Assembly (NCBI GenBank): GCA_026315105.1
Contig: CM048744.1
Location: 656,707,676-656,771,675 of the forward strand
Length of the DNA stretch: 64,000 nt
Reading direction: 5' to 3'
DNA from: Locusta migratoria
Lineage: Eukaryota > Arthropoda > Insecta > Orthoptera > Acrididae
Shown here: piece by piece, positions 10,958 through 21,629 of the stretch
How positions within the stretch are numbered: position 1 is the first letter of the stretch
Layout: the number at the start of each line of letters is the position of its first letter
Translations under genes and position numbers: made by a program
The notes under the pieces: generated by a model
Databases searched by the model: none
The model's input: the letters and a program-made list of their open reading frames with translations, nothing else
What the model was told of the DNA's origin: nothing

Positions 10958-11474
10958 GTTAACACCCTACCGACAAAGTTCACTCATCAGTGAAGTGCTA
11001 AAGATAATGGGATACCTTCTAATAAGGTGTCGAACACCCTTTTCTCCAGCGAAATGCAACAATGCGCAGTGGTATGGCCTCAGTAAGTCGTCGGAAGTTC
11101 CATGCAGGAATACTGAGCCATTCTGCTACTATTGCCATCATCAGTTACGGAAAAGTTTTGCTGATTTAGGACTTTGAGCAAGAATTGATCTCTTGATTAG
11201 GCCCCAAAACGTAAGATAAAGATCAGGTGATCCGAGTGACCACGTCATACGCTGGATTGTTCATAATGTTCGTCACGGCAGTAGCGAACAATTGTTGCAA
11301 TCTCTCATGGTGCATTGTCATCCAAAATGAAGAGGATGTCCATGTATGGCAGCTAATAGTCTCCAAGTGATTGAACTTCACTATTTAGAGATACGGTGGG
11401 ATCAGGTGAAACTCAGTACGTAGTAAATTCCATGTAAAATCGGCGCATTGGCCACAAGAGAATGGCCGTATGCG

Positions 11475-11540
11475 TTCTCGAGCGTCATATCGCGGTTCAG
11501 ACGGTCGCTCCCGCCGGAGGTTCGAGACCTCCATCGGGCA

Positions 11541-11573
<33 letters not shown>

Positions 11574-11635
11574 TGTCCTTAAGTTAGTTCAAGTAGTTTG
11601 TTAGTCTAGGGATCGACAACCAGAATAGTTTGAAT
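11475..11635 (+). mobile_element. SINE fragment (family B type) with TG tract
   Basis: Diverged tRNA-like text (GGAGGTTCGAGACCTCCATCG, read 11516-11536) is followed by GGGCATG, a TG repeat, then GTTGTCCTTAAGTTAGTTCAAGTAG and a weak body. It is inserted in the decayed Tc1-like element. Confidence 0.65.
11544..11573. repeat. TG dinucleotide microsatellite
   Basis: A run of about 15 TG units occupies the position of the short TGTGTG stretch of family B SINEs. It is the strand-complement counterpart of the CA tracts at 990-1032 and 35098-35186. Confidence 0.95.
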
Positions 11636-12126
11636 TTTCGTACAGTCCATGACTTTGCATGGTCTGCGCCACACTTTAAGTCCATCATCAATTTTTAGCA
11701 AATCTGTCGACGCCATGGTTTCTAACCAATACAGTTACACGACAAGGCATATAACGTCGTTCTGGGTCATATGCTGCAGCAACATATTAACGCCAAAACG
11801 CGTTACCTGTTCTAATGGACGTGTTCGTTTTGTGCCGCGTTGATTTCTGAAGTTCTTCCACCCATTGTTGCTGGTCTGTTTGCACTGACAACTCCACGCA
11901 AAAGCCGCTGCTCACTGTCGGCCAGTGCGTTGTCCATAGTGATACGTAGGACCATAATGTCCGAAGCTTGAGATTCTCAGCACATTTTGGACAGTATGAA
12001 TCTCGTAATTATCATACCATAACGATTTAACTAAGATAGTGTCCCACACATCTAGCTCCAACTAGTATTTTGTATTTGTTAATCCCCGTGGAGTAGCCAT
12101 AATAACGTCTGAAACATTTACACATT

Positions 12127-13025
12127 AATAATTGGTAGTATTGAGGGTACGCTGAATAGGTCGCAAAACATTTTCAACAGAAATTATTCTTTAATGACAC
12201 ACTTCGGTGGTTCCATCATCATACTTTATTGGTGACTTCAGCCACTCGGACACAAGATACCTTTACATACTCAAGTAGTCAGTATCAATTTGAAAACTTA
12301 AAATAAAAAATAAAAAATAATAATAATAAGATCTCTCGCGCGCGTCGTTCGGTGATGACCGTGTGATCAGCCGCCACTTTTGTCATGCTTGGACTCCCAG
12401 GTCCCTAGACCTGCGATTACTGGCTTTGGGGACATCTGGTCGCAAGTGTATCGTGATCGACCAAAATTTTAGGGGTGCTGAAAGACAACATCCGACGCCA
12501 ATGCCTCACATGCTTTACAGTGCTGTTCACATTATTCCTCGATTGCAGCCATTGTTCAGGAATAATGCTGAACATATTAAGCATTTCCTGTAAAGAACAT
12601 CATCTTTGCTTTGTCTTAATTAGTTATGCTAATCATTGCTTTTCTGGTCAGATGAAGCGCCATCTATCGGACGTTTCTGAACTTTTTTTTCTAATAAAAC
12701 CCCATGTAATTCCAAGCATGTGTGTCAATTTTCATCTCTCTATCTGCATTATTCTGTGAGTTATTAAGTTTTGAAATGTATACTGACTTCCTGATAACCC
12801 GGTAGATGTTACAAGCTGTTTGTGTCATGGACATGTGAAGACTATACATGTGCATGACAGAAACAGCTTGTAACATCCATGTAAAGGTATCTTGTGTCAG
12901 AGTGGCTGAAGTCACCAACAGATACGAATATGATGATGGAACCTCCGAAACGCGTCATTGAAGAATAATTTCTATTGAAAATGGATTGCGACCTATTCAG
13001 CATACCCGCAGTACTACCAATTATT
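12127..13025. mobile_element. Non-autonomous element with long terminal inverted repeats
   Basis: Left arm 12127-12269 and right arm 12879-13025 are inverted copies. Both start AATAATTGGTAGTA from the outside and share CTGAATAGGTCGCAA and GGTGACTTCAGCCACTC. The arms resume as 12271-12300 against 12765-12795, so the pairing continues inward but is interrupted on the right side by an extra hairpin at 12805-12877. The ~460-bp centre has no recognised protein; a GC-rich patch with GATCTCTCGCGCGCGTCG is at 12332. This fits a foldback or MITE-like DNA transposon. No target duplication is obvious. Confidence 0.75.
12805..12877. repeat. Hairpin, 25-bp stem (24 paired)
   Basis: 12805-12829 (gatgttacaagctgtt..) pairs with 12853-12877 (..aacagcttgtaacatc) with one mismatch and a 23-nt loop. 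The loop itself contains ACATGT twice. The hairpin is present only in the right arm of the surrounding inverted-repeat element, so it looks like a separate small foldback insertion. Confidence 0.85.
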
Positions 13026-14085
13026 CTAACTATGGTTGCCTGCCTCTATCGCGACTGTTTCGCATTTCCACACGAATAATTGGAGTGAAAATGGCAGTTC
13101 TCTTAATGCAACGCCCTTATATATCTAGGGTATGTGATACATCTCATGCCTTTTGTCACCTCATTGTATGTCAAATTATAATATTCTGAAAGCAGCATGG
13201 ATATAACGCAAATACCACGGAGCCAATGGTTAAGAAGGAAGGTCAGAGCTTACTCAGTCTGTACAGTTTGCAGGCAGGAAAATACCCAATAATAAATCGA
13301 GAAAGAGATACAAAATTCCGGAAGAAGAAATAAAAAAGTAGACTTTTCTTTCCATTGCTGTCAGAGTAGAGCTTCTGTGGAATTGACAGATGTGTTCTTG
13401 TGAATGTATTCTTTTTGTAACCAATAGCCTTCACTAAAAAAACATAATTTTCATTACAGTGCACAACACATTTTAGAACCCTTCAGTCTCATCTTCAGAT
13501 GTACATAAGTTTTCAAATTTATGTCGAACTGATCCTTCAACGATTACTGGTGTATTAAAAATGTCACATTATGAATACAAGGTTTACCAACCTAAAACAA
13601 ACCGGAAATTGTGAATACAACGGCTATAATTCTAAGTAAAATGACAAATTAGTTGTTGTTGTCAGTAATGGTTATTTGATTCGGAACCGCATTATGGATA
13701 AACATATTTATGTACTCTGCAGTTCAAAAGATGCCAATGAATTTCAACTGTAAATATGGAACCTATCTATATACATAAAAGTTCCAACATCAAAGAGGGT
13801 TCCAAGATATTAAAATATTAATTACGTTCGGGTGTCATTTGGAAGGATGTTATTCGTTCTGATATAATCACCATTACTTTAAAAGATCATATTACACTAT
13901 GTACGAAGACGTCATGACCAATCTAAATATATTATTTAAAGGAAATCATCCCGCCACAGATAAATCAAATAAAACAATGCTACAGTACAATCTCGAGATC
14001 TTGAGATAATTGCAGATATATAAAGTAAGATCATAAGTAATGTCAAGTCGTCTGACACGTCGCATTTCTCCTGTAGTGCACCAAG
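13026..14085. other. AT-rich low-copy DNA, nothing recognised
   Basis: Short open frames only (up to 73 codons), without domain or exon signals. Confidence 0.5.
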
Positions 14086-14250
14086 TGAGCAGGTGCAGTG
14101 GTAAGACACTGGATTCGTATTCGGGAGGACGGTGGATTAAGTCCACCTCCAGCCATCCAGATTTAGGTTGTATATGATTTCCCTAAATCACTCCAGGCAA
14201 ATATCTGGATGGTTCCTTTGAAATGATACAGCCGATTACTTTAAACCAAG
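14086..14250 (+). mobile_element. SINE family C (tRNA-derived)
   Basis: A tRNA-like head (gcaggtgcagtggtaagaca, then TTAAGTCCACCTCCAGCC) is followed by the body ATTTCCCTAAATCACTCCAGG and GGATGGTTCCTTTGAAA. The same family occurs in antisense at 16861-17092 and 37225-37462. The 3' end is diverged. Confidence 0.8.
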
Positions 14251-15009
14251 GTATCTAAGCATCGGATAATGATTATTTTTAAAGCATCGCTGTGACTTTC
14301 TTTATTTTCCGTACAAGTTTAAAGGATAGAAGTGACGCACTCCAAGACTTTCCAAAACTTTAGCACTTAAAATATCAATGTTACAGACAAATGGTGTCAT
14401 TAACTGAGCATTAAGCTCAGCCAAATTGACATGTTTTGCAGACGGGTGGCAACTCATGTTCATCGTTCAAAGTAGGCTAGTATACAGTAACTTAGCAACA
14501 GGAAAATATACGTTGCACTGGTAACACAGATGACGCTGGACCTGTCTAAACCAAAAACGTTCCACCCTGTGGTTCTAGTTAAACAAAGGGACCGATTTCC
14601 AGTACTCCCTGATGGTGTCTTCTGTCTTTACAAACATACATATTACCGCATTACTATACTGTAACGATAAATAATGGAGAGGAACACATTTTAGAATCGT
14701 TTTTCGCTTGCTGAACCGTGCAGTATCTGGCAATTACGAATGGAAAAATGAGTATGCAAACACCTAGGGGAAGATGCATTTTTTGGTCAAACCGGTAGTG
14801 AAATGGAATGGAAGGAGCTCCTTCCAGGTCGACAGCCGAGCGATACACGAAGTGCGGAGAGGGAACAGTTCCCTAGATTTACCGAAACAAGTCTGCTCGA
14901 AAGGAGGCATATAAACAGTCGTTATTCGTGGACCACGAAAGGATATTAGAAATTTCACAGGGTACCATCCAACACGCCCCATACGGTTGACTGAAAAGTA
15001 CGCGTGTAG
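14251..15009. other. Low-copy DNA, nothing recognised
   Basis: Overlapping minus-strand frames at 14654-14982 have no domain. No repeats were recognised. Confidence 0.5.
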
Positions 15010-15949
15010 AGATACATTTGTATCTACATAACTACTCTACAAGTTACACTGAAGTGCTTGGAAGAGGGTTAAGCATTTTCAGAGTATTTAGCTATCACTC
15101 CATTGTCGAACACGCGGGTAAAAAGGAAACCTAAATTTCTGCGTTCGCACTGTATTATGCTCTTCTTAAGATCATTTCCCCATATGTAACGGAGAATCAA
15201 CAATGTACTGTAGTTTCGCATTCGTAGGAGAAAGTTAATGATGCAGGCTTCGTAAGTAGATCTCACCGAAACGCAGTCGTTTTAATAATTCAAACAGCAG
15301 CTCACATATCGCTACCTTAACACTTTCTCTCTTGTACCGCGACACCACAAACTAACTCTCCTTCTTTGTACTGTCGCGTTGTCCGCAGTCAATCCCTTCT
15401 CATTGGGATCCAAACCGTGCAGCAATGCTGTATGAGAAGCTGGACAAGTTTGTATAGGTTTAGTGATTATGTTGAATCTCCTGTTTTCTGCCTCTAAAAC
15501 GCAGCCTTTGATTCGCCTTTGTCACTAAATTTTCTACACTCGAAGCCTGTCGTAATTATAATTCCTAGGCATTGACTTGAATCTATTCCCTTTAGTTTTG
15601 ATTTAATTATCTTCACTTTCATGTGGAAGGTCTAACACGTTCCATTATTTAAGGTCAATTCTGAATTTTCTCGCTATGTAGATATTCAATCTTAATTGGT
15701 ATAATAGTGGTTTTGATGTTGTGATGACTTTAATTGAGGGTAAATGATAGAATCGTATGAAAAAACTGAATACTAATGCTCAGATTTCCTACTAAATCAT
15801 TATTATAGATAAGGAACAGCAGGGGAGCAGGTATCCCTTTGATTTTTATTCGATACCCTTCCATGAATTAGTACGAAATGCGTCCTGTTTGACAGAAAAT
15901 CACTAATCTAATCGCATAACTAAGACAATACTCCATTAGCTCGCAATCT
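15010..15949 (-). mobile_element. Antisense LINE, 3' half, decayed
   Basis: On the minus strand the copy runs from near 15949 (central RT) to its 3' end near 15010. That end reads AACTTGTAGAGTAGTTATGT, matching the end of the sense copy at 61660-61680 (acttgcagagtatttgtgt). 15069-15266 encodes the degenerate C-terminal tail NLGFLFTRVFDNGVIAKYSE. The copy is truncated upstream and full of stops. It belongs to the family at 4640-6735 and 59755-61690. Confidence 0.75.
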
Positions 15950-15960
15950 GATTGAAATCC

Positions 15961-16159
15961 GCCGGCCGCGGTGGCCGAGCGGTCTGCGGTGCGTCAGTCA
16001 CAGTCTGCACGGCCGCTACGGTCGGGGATTTGAATCCCCTCTCAGGTATGGATGTTTGTGTCGTCTTTAGTATAAAGTAGTTCATAAGTATTAAGTTTAG
16101 GGAATGATGACCACGCAGTTAAGTCCCTTAATCTTAACAAACATTTGAACATTTGATTT
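15961..16159 (+). mobile_element. SINE family A, complete
   Basis: It starts GCCGGCCGCGGTGGCCGAGC and ends AACATTTGAACATTTGATTT. An 11-bp duplication with one mismatch flanks it: gattgaaatcc (15950-15960) and gattaaaatcc (16160-16170). Confidence 0.92.
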
Positions 16160-16335
16160 GATTAAAATCCCAGCTAATATAGAAATGTGGAATCGATTTG
16201 AGAGCTATGATTGATAGCAGTCATAACCTCATGTTTCACACGCAGGATATTTCCTACTATTTGTTGACTTTGAGTCAACTCAACAATTTAATCTTAGACG
16301 TAACTCATGATGTAGAAAACATAGATATAGGTCAA

Positions 16336-16720
16336 TGACCGCGGTAGATTAGCCGTGCGCATTGGAGCGCCGTGCTGCGGTGCGCGCGGCCGTACGCCGT
16401 CGAGCCGGCCGCGGTGGCCGAGGGGACTGAGGCGCTCCAGTCACGGTCTGCACGGCTGCTACGGTCAGGGGTTCGAATCCCCCCTCAGGCATGGATATTT
16501 GTGCTGTCCTTAGTTAGTTCATAAGTAGTTTGTAAGTTTAGGGACTGATAACCCCCTAGTTAAGTGCCATAAGCTATACAAACATTTTTGTTCGCCGTCG
16601 AAGGTTCGAGTCCTCCCTCGGGCATGGTTGTTTGTGTTGTCCTTAGGTTAGTTTAAGTAGTTTGTAAGGTTGGGACTAATAACCCAGCAGTTGAGTCCGA
16701 TAGATTTACAAACACAACAC
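16336..16720 (+). mobile_element. SINE family B, split by a younger SINE A
   Basis: The head (GACCGCGGTAGATTAGCCG to GCCGTCGA) lies before 16404. The B-box region and tail (AAGGTTCGAGTCCTCCCTCG, then TTAGGTTAGTTTAAGTAG and GATTTACAAACA) resume after 16601. The gap is exactly the SINE A at 16404-16589. Confidence 0.85.
16404..16589 (+). mobile_element. SINE family A nested in SINE B
   Basis: A full copy is flanked by gtacgccgtcga (16392-16403) and gttcgccgtcga (16590-16601), a 12-bp duplication with one mismatch taken from the host SINE B. It is therefore younger than the SINE B. Its tail is short (aaacatttttg). Confidence 0.93.
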
Positions 16721-16860
16721 AACAACGCAGTTCAATGTCAACGACAGAAACCGATAATCTAATGGATTACTTCTGCTGCTCTTCTTGATTATTGGTGGTA
16801 TCTAAGCCACTTTGCAGTCCGTTGAGTATATGAAAAAAAAAATAAAGACAGGAATATTGA

Positions 16861-17092
16861 AGTTTAACGTCCCATCGAAAGTTTGACATTTGCCACGAAG
16901 CACAAGTCCGTGTTGTTTTGTTAAGGAGTGTGAAGAAAATCGGCCTTGCCCTTTTACAGGAACCATTCCAGCATTTTCCTGATTTAGGGAAACCACGGAT
17001 AACGTTAATTTGGATGGTTGGAGGCAGATTTGACAGCCGTCCTCCTGAATGTGAGTCCAGTGTGCTAAACACTGTGCCACATCACTCGGCAT
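16861..17092 (-). mobile_element. SINE family C, antisense
   Basis: Plus-strand text AAAATCGGCCTTGCCCTTTT, then GGAACCATTCCAGCATTTTC and GATTTAGGGAAACCACGG, is the complement of the family C body. The tRNA-like head (GAGTCCAGTGTGCTAAACAC) is at the right. Confidence 0.8.
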
Positions 17093-17819
17093 CTTAATAT
17101 TACGTATGGAGCCATAACATCTTAGGGACCTAATAAATATATAACATGAATCGCAAGACCTACTTTTATTAACAGGCTACCTTAATTGCCGCTGCTTCGC
17201 ACGTGTAGAGTGGATGATTTGCATTTGTTGTATCTACTTCTAAATATAAATGTTCGTAGATTTAGCTTTAAAAGTGCTTTCCTAATCACGTATTTTGATA
17301 TTACTTGTCACCCCCTATTGCACCATTGATGACAGAATTCATAACATCCCGAAACAAACTTTTTAAAAAACTGTAACCATGGTTACAAATCTAAATTTTT
17401 GCATTTCTAGAATCAAAATTGTCTTAGTAGACACTTATAAGATTTTCCCTTATTTCACCCACTAAATCGTTGAAATTCCAAAAATATCGAACCACTTGTT
17501 TTCAAAATTCGAATCAAAAATCTAAATCCGAAGTTTTGTTATTCTTGCTTCAAAATTGCCTTAATAGCAACGTATTTTCAAAAGCCGTTCGTCCTCTATT
17601 TCACCCCCACGTGGATGGGAATATCCGAAAATCCGAATATCCGAAAAAAAAAAAAAAAAAAAAAAAAAATCAGTTTAAGATAGACAACTTCTACAAATTT
17701 CAAGTTCCTATCATCTGTAGTTTCACTTTTCAGCGCCGTTTTCTGCCTTTTAGAAACGGATCGAGAACGTGAAATTTCTCTCTTACGCTATGGCATCTTT
17801 CTTGGTAGTTTTACAATTC
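17093..17819. other. AT-rich DNA with an A26 run
   Basis: No gene was recognised. 17644-17669 is an uninterrupted A-run, preceded by a short repeat (AATATCCGAAAATCCGAATA) and possibly the tail of an unrecognised retroposon. Confidence 0.5.
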
Positions 17820-18005
17820 GCCGGCCTCGGTGGCCGAGGAGACTGAGACCAGTCACGGTCTGCACGGCCACTACGGTCGGGGGTTCGAATCCCCCCTCGG
17901 GCATGGATATGTGCCGTACTTAGAATTAGTTAGTTCATAAGTAGTTTGTAAGTTTAGGGACTGATAACCCCGTAGTTAAGTCCCATAAGCTATACAAATA
18001 TTTAA
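17820..18005 (+). mobile_element. SINE family A
   Basis: It starts GCCGGCCTCGGTGGCCGAGG, has GGTTCGAATCC and ends near ATACAAATATTTAATTTTTT. A few bases are missing in the head. No clear target duplication was found. Confidence 0.9.
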
Positions 18006-18320
18006 TTTTTTTTTACTTTTCAAACTACACTATGTACTTTTTTTCGTACGATTGCTGCAGAAAAACAACCTAAGAATGACCATCATGTGTAGCTGTATAT
18101 AACCTTTTTGGTATTATAGCGTCAAAAGTCATCGCTTGTCTTCAGTCCGAATTTTATATAAGCTGACGACTTTCAACCACTGTATCTTCCACCCTGTTAT
18201 AGCTATCAACATGGAACTGCTATGGTGTACAACGGGAGACTTTTTTTTACAACAACACAGTTCGTTCGTCTCCATTGTGTAGTTTTTTCTGAGGAGCTAA
18301 ATATTGACACCAATACGTAC

Positions 18321-18330
18321 TTTATATACA
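18321..18330 (+). promoter_or_regulatory. Possible TATA box upstream of the secreted-peptide exon
   Basis: TTTATATACA lies about 160 bp before the ATG at 18491. Against it as this gene's promoter: a transcript starting near 18350 would contain two out-of-frame ATGs (18411 and 18418), and a good splice acceptor precedes 18480. The motif is common by chance in AT-rich DNA. Confidence 0.2.
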
Positions 18331-18490
18331 TCGGTATGTTTAAACTCCCATGTCTTGCACCCCCTTATCGTGTTTTAAGATTTAAGCTGTAGATGTAAAG
18401 AAAAGCACACTTGCCGGATGTGCAGTGGGCAGCAGTTTGCGCTTTTGAGACGTTACTTGTTGTTGCCAGTGTGTCCCGCCCCTGGCTCCC

Positions 18491-18683
18491 ATGCCTGCGC
18501 TGTGCGTGGCTGCGCTGGTGCTCTCCACGCTGTCCGCGGCCGGCGCCAGCCTGCCAGACGACTGCCCCACCGACTGCCCCGAGGACGAGCTCTTCCCCAT
18601 GCTGGCCAAGTGTGCTGGCGAAACTCTCTTCTTCAAGGACGGCTGCTTCTACGACAAACACAGATGTGACAATCAGGACAACG
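18491..18683 (+). CDS. First coding exon of a secreted cysteine-rich protein (partial gene)
   Basis: I do not recognise the family. The exon encodes 64 codons plus one base. Residues 1-19 form a classical signal peptide (MPALCVAALVLSTLSAAGA) with likely cleavage near residue 19-20. The mature part is acidic and carries five cysteines, at about residues 25, 29, 41, 52 and 59 (DDCPTDC, then AKC, DGC and HRC). An odd number and an open end mean further cysteines follow in the next exon. The GT donor (G/GTAAGG, 18684-18689) interrupts the reading frame after one base of a codon. An AG acceptor at 18478-18479 after a T-rich tract would start the exon at 18480, placing the ATG 11 bases inside it. 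Third codon positions are GC-rich, unlike the neighbourhood. The mariner at 18752 lies within the following intron. No downstream exon was found. An extracellular inhibitor- or defence-type peptide is conceivable but unsupported. Confidence 0.65.
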
Positions 18684-18751
18684 GTAAGGCGGTCCTCGTA
18701 ACAAAATCGTTCTTACATTGGTCTGCATCACGAGTATTCTGCCTATGTCCT

Positions 18752-20030
18752 CAAAGTAAGTTCCGTTCGGTTGTATAACAGATATAGAAAAAAATTATTG
18801 TCAAAAATCTAAGCCTGTTAAACTACTTTCCTACATAGCTTCCGAAATTTTGTAGGCACTTGTCATAGAGTGGCACAAATACTTGTATGCCTTGTTCAAA
18901 GAAGGTTTCCGGTTGTGTACTGAACCATGTGGTAACATGTTCTTTCAGCTCGTCATCTTCGTTGAAGTGTTGACCTCCAATGGGAGATTTTAGGTGTAAG
19001 AAGAGATGAAGTCGCTAGGAGCGAGGTCTGGGCTGTACGAAAGATCTAACACGTCCCAGTGAAATTTCGGTAAAAGTTGTTTGGTCACATTCTCCGAGTG
19101 AGGTTGGGCACTATCGTGAAAATATTTTAAAAAAAAGCTACACCTTTTAACAGTAATCCTTGGCGATTGTTTCGCATTGCAGCACAATTTCTAAATGGTC
19201 TCGCAGTAACCAACTGCACTAATTGTTTGCCCTCATTCTTAATAAATCTATCAGAAAAATTCCTTATGTCCGAAAAAACGATGCACATGACTTTTCGAAG
19301 TGTCAACATTTGCTTAGGCTTAATCTTCGTTGGAGATGAAGTGTGTCTCCATTCCAACGATTGCCGTCTTGTTTCGGGGGTGTCGTACAGTACCCAAGTT
19401 TCATTCCCCGTGACTATCCCAGTAAGAAAATCATCGCCTTCTTCATTGTAGCGTGTCAAAAACTGAAGTGCACTGTTATCCCGTTGTTTTTTGTGTAGTC
19501 CAGTATAAATTTTCGTTACCCAACGCGAGCAAAGTTTTAGAAATTCAGTTTTTCAGTAACAATTTCATGAATTAGTGACCGTGAGGTTTGCGGAACTTCC
19601 ATAGCAAGGGCGGTAAGTGTAAACTTACGGTTGCGCTGAATCTTCTCTTCAACTGTGTGAACGAGTTCATCAGTAACCACAGACGGGCGTTCACTTCGTT
19701 CTTGATCGTGCACTTGATCAAGTCCTTCATTTTACAATCTGACCCATATTCTAACCATTGAATCACTCATAGCATTTTTTCCTTAAACCTCGCAGATTTG
19801 ACGATGAATTTCCTTTAATTTAAATGTCTTTGCATTTAGAAAACGACTCACAGATCTAATTTCAAATGCGGCAACATTTTCAATTGTGGTCGACATTATA
19901 AAGAAACACTGCAAAGCACGCGTCTGCAGCAGCGACCTGAAAATGGCGTACATGTCTACCCCATGAGTCACAGAACTGCGATCATAGCGCTGCCGCGGAT
20001 AGAAATGGAAACGGAACATACTTTGTGCAC
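18752..20030 (-). mobile_element. Mariner-like element, inactive
   Basis: Diverged terminal inverted repeats (CAAAGTAAGTTCCGTT at the left, AACGGAACATACTTTG at the right) enclose a minus-strand mariner transposase. The N-terminal helix-turn-helix part is near 19795-19870 (FEIRSVSRFLNAKTFKLKEI). The centre is 19127-19459 (VTGNETWVLY) and the C-terminal part 18990-19187 (HDSAQPHSENV, YSPDLAPSDF). The family's first catalytic Asp (TGDETW) is Asn here, while the second and third Asp remain. At least three frameshifts break the gene. It sits 68 bp past the splice donor of the secreted-peptide exon. Confidence 0.9.
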
Positions 20031-20169
20031 GAACGTCGTATTTGGATATAGGTCTATGAACCAGTTGCATGTCTTTAGATAAACACAAATAAATCACAAC
20101 AATGTTGAACTAAAAACGAGGTTGAGATCGAACATCGTGACATTATTACAGACATTATGATCCAGGACA

Positions 20170-20335
20170 TATTAACTTGCGGTGGATATAAAGTAATTCA
20201 CAAGGGAAATTAAACGTTTGTGCCAGACAGAGATTCGAATTCAGATGTCCTGTGTACTATGCAGTTGCTCTGACCAGTACACCAACCCAACATGAGTCAC
20301 CAGTTGTGCCGAACTACTCTGGCGTGCCTTCCAGC
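20170..20335 (-). mobile_element. tRNA-derived SINE head, unclassified
   Basis: The minus strand reads TTGGGTTGGTGTACTGGTCA, then AGAGCAACTG and GAATTCGAATCTCTGTCTGG. This gives plausible A and B boxes in a tRNA-like layout without a good acceptor stem. The body is not one of the families named here. Confidence 0.5.
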
Positions 20336-20509
20336 AACACACTGCTGACATATTGCTTCTGTGCATTACCATTACTTTCCTGGTACCACTAAGATTTCGA
20401 ACATGATGTGCTGAGGAAAGCTTTAAAAACATCTAACATTAGCCCTATCATAAAGCAAATCAGTACTTTTACGAAAACTCAACTGCAAGAATAAAAGTAC
20501 AAAATTATC

Positions 20510-21275
20510 TCTCCCATGGATTTAAAGAAACAAAAGGATTACGTCATTGATGCTATCTGTCACCAAAGCATGAGGATCCCAGTAAATGATATTACTATAT
20601 ACTCCTTACAGCTTGCTGGTGACTTAATTTTGTCACAGGATAAAGAAGACATAGAGTACATTACAAGGAAATTAATAGAGGAGTATAAAAATGGAGACTT
20701 GAGGTCAACAAGAATAAAAGAAAATATGTGGTAATAGGAGACGTAAACCAAGCAATGATAATTATTAAACTCACTGAAAAATACAGATACCTAGGAGTAA
20801 CTATCACACAAGATGGCAAACAAGACAAGGCAATTACTGCACTGAACTATTGGGGCATTAAGTGGTATCATATGGAAGCAGCAGATCAGAAAGTAAACAA
20901 AAATAAAAATATTCAATACAGTCAACACAAGCATCATGACATCATAAGTATGGGTACTTGAGTCGAAAATAGAAAAGAGTTTGATGGCAACGAAGATGGA
21001 CTTTTCGAGACGATCTGCAGGAATATCTAGGAGGGAAAAAATCAGAAATGAAGTCATCAGGAAGAAAATGGACTTTAAAAATTATAGATTTTATAGAAGG
21101 AAAACAACTTTTATGGTATGGGGATACAAAAAACGAGCACAGAGCATTATGGAACTGAAGGCACCAGGAAGAAAGAAGAGAGAGAGAGAGACCGCCAACT
21201 ACATGGATCCTATTAATGCAGGCATCTATCCGAAGAAGGAATATAAAAGAAAATTAATGGGCAGATAGCAAAAAG
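20510..21275 (+). pseudogene. LINE reverse transcriptase, 3' half, decayed
   Basis: Changing frames give LQLAGDLILSQDKEDIEYI (relic of the FADD motif C), then KYRYLGVTITQDGKQDKAI. A typical tail follows: DFSRRSAGISRREKIRNEVI, FYRRKTTFMVWGY and APGRKKRERE. The order and spacing match the C-terminal half of non-LTR reverse transcriptases. Two or more frameshifts and a lost Tyr/Phe-Ala-Asp-Asp make it inactive. Confidence 0.8.
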
Positions 21276-21629
21276 GGAGAATGAAAATAAAATAACGTAA
21301 TACGATTAATGTAAAATATTGTAATATATAATCCTGGGGATAACGGAAAATGTAAACTAAAGTACAACCGGATTCTAATAATAATGATAATATGCAGTTC
21401 GTTATCCGGATGCAGTGATCATCACTACTCCACATGTCTTAAAGAACGGAGAGAACAGTACTTCGAAGAAGGCCAGCGGTCCCTTCAGTGCAGTAGCACA
21501 CTATGGTCGAGCACTGAACGGAAATAGGTGAGCTGCCGCAAGTAGTGTGGATGTATAATGGGAAGGGGAACAACGTGTGGATGAGTTGAAAGTTTGAGGG
21601 GAGGCGTTCTACGGTAGTTAATGCGGTTG

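Larger units (their letters stand above)
10958..12126 (-). pseudogene. Decayed Tc1-like DNA transposon
   Basis: On the minus strand scattered DDE-transposase text survives. ILDDNAP (near 11325), carrying the second catalytic Asp, is followed about 28 residues on by RDEHYEQSS. SPDLYLTFWG, which stands for the SPD...W signature around the third acidic residue, is near 11215 in another frame. The order runs C-terminal at the left to N-terminal at the right. Many stops and frameshifts are present, and a SINE fragment interrupts the element at 11475-11635. It abuts the inverted-repeat element that starts at 12127. Confidence 0.65.
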
